DNA of 23,849 bases from positions 1 through 23,849 of the forward strand of contig CAVEYD010000018.1 in the NCBI GenBank assembly GCA_963619835.1. Reading direction: 5' to 3'. A program made the translations under genes and the position numbers. The DNA comes from Fimimonas sp963619835 (GTDB taxonomy: Bacteria > Bacillota > Clostridia > Christensenellales > CAG-314). Of this stretch, positions 23,835 to 23,849 are shown piece by piece; the first letter of the stretch is position 1; every line of letters starts with the position of its first letter. The notes below the pieces were generated by a model that was not told where the DNA came from, searched no databases, and was given only the letters and a program-made list of their open reading frames with translations.

Positions 23835-23849
23835 ACATAAATATTTTTT

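Noticed and set aside
1..23849. Search for CRISPR arrays, IS elements, prophage genes, toxin-antitoxin pairs, tRNA or rRNA
   Set aside because: No regularly spaced repeats, transposase or integrase motifs, or cloverleaf-like sequences were seen; all long genes belong to core families.

Overview
The window is a gene-dense, AT-rich chromosomal segment that reads as a low-GC Gram-positive bacterium, most likely an uncultured Clostridia-like Firmicute. The reasons are the strong AG-rich Shine-Dalgarno sites; the IspH-ribosomal protein S1 fusion, known from Clostridia; an AroH-type chorismate mutase; RNase Y; YloU/YloV-like genes; and a gene order that echoes Bacillus (rpsO-pnp-M16 peptidase ... 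spoIIIE/ftsK ... pgsA-cinA-recA ... rny). A run of 10 Ns at 10721-10730 indicates a scaffolded, probably metagenomic, assembly.

Layout: lexA (+, 66-665) is convergent with everything else, which lies on the minus strand. Reading the minus strand in transcription order (right to left), the units are as follows. (1) yloU-yloV/fakA, ending in a hairpin at 21684-21707. (2) rluB-surE-baiN-like flavoprotein-aroH, with a promoter before rluB. (3) plsC-ispH/rpsA-rpsO, with an extended -10 promoter before plsC and a strong terminator after rpsO. (4) pnp, with its own promoter, a structured leader and a terminator. (5) An M16 zinc peptidase. (6) After the assembly gap, ftsK/spoIIIE-rimO-pgsA-cinA-recA, ending in a hairpin. 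(7) rny, with its own promoter, sharing a perfect bidirectional terminator with lexA.

The genes serve core functions. SOS control and recombination are represented by lexA and recA. RNA turnover and translation are represented by rny, pnp, rpsO, rpsA, rluB and rimO. Membrane lipid metabolism is represented by pgsA, plsC and the FakA-like protein. Isoprenoid, chorismate and nucleotide metabolism are represented by ispH, aroH, surE and cinA, and chromosome segregation by ftsK.

I see no prophage, IS element, CRISPR array, defence island or tRNA, and no convincing undescribed system. The points most worth a second look are a CinA whose N-terminal domain has lost its signature motifs, an FtsK with an unusually long Asn/Ser/Asp/Glu-rich linker, folded leaders before pnp and rpsO that could be autoregulatory, the absence of recognisable SOS boxes near lexA and recA, and the assembly gap beside ftsK.
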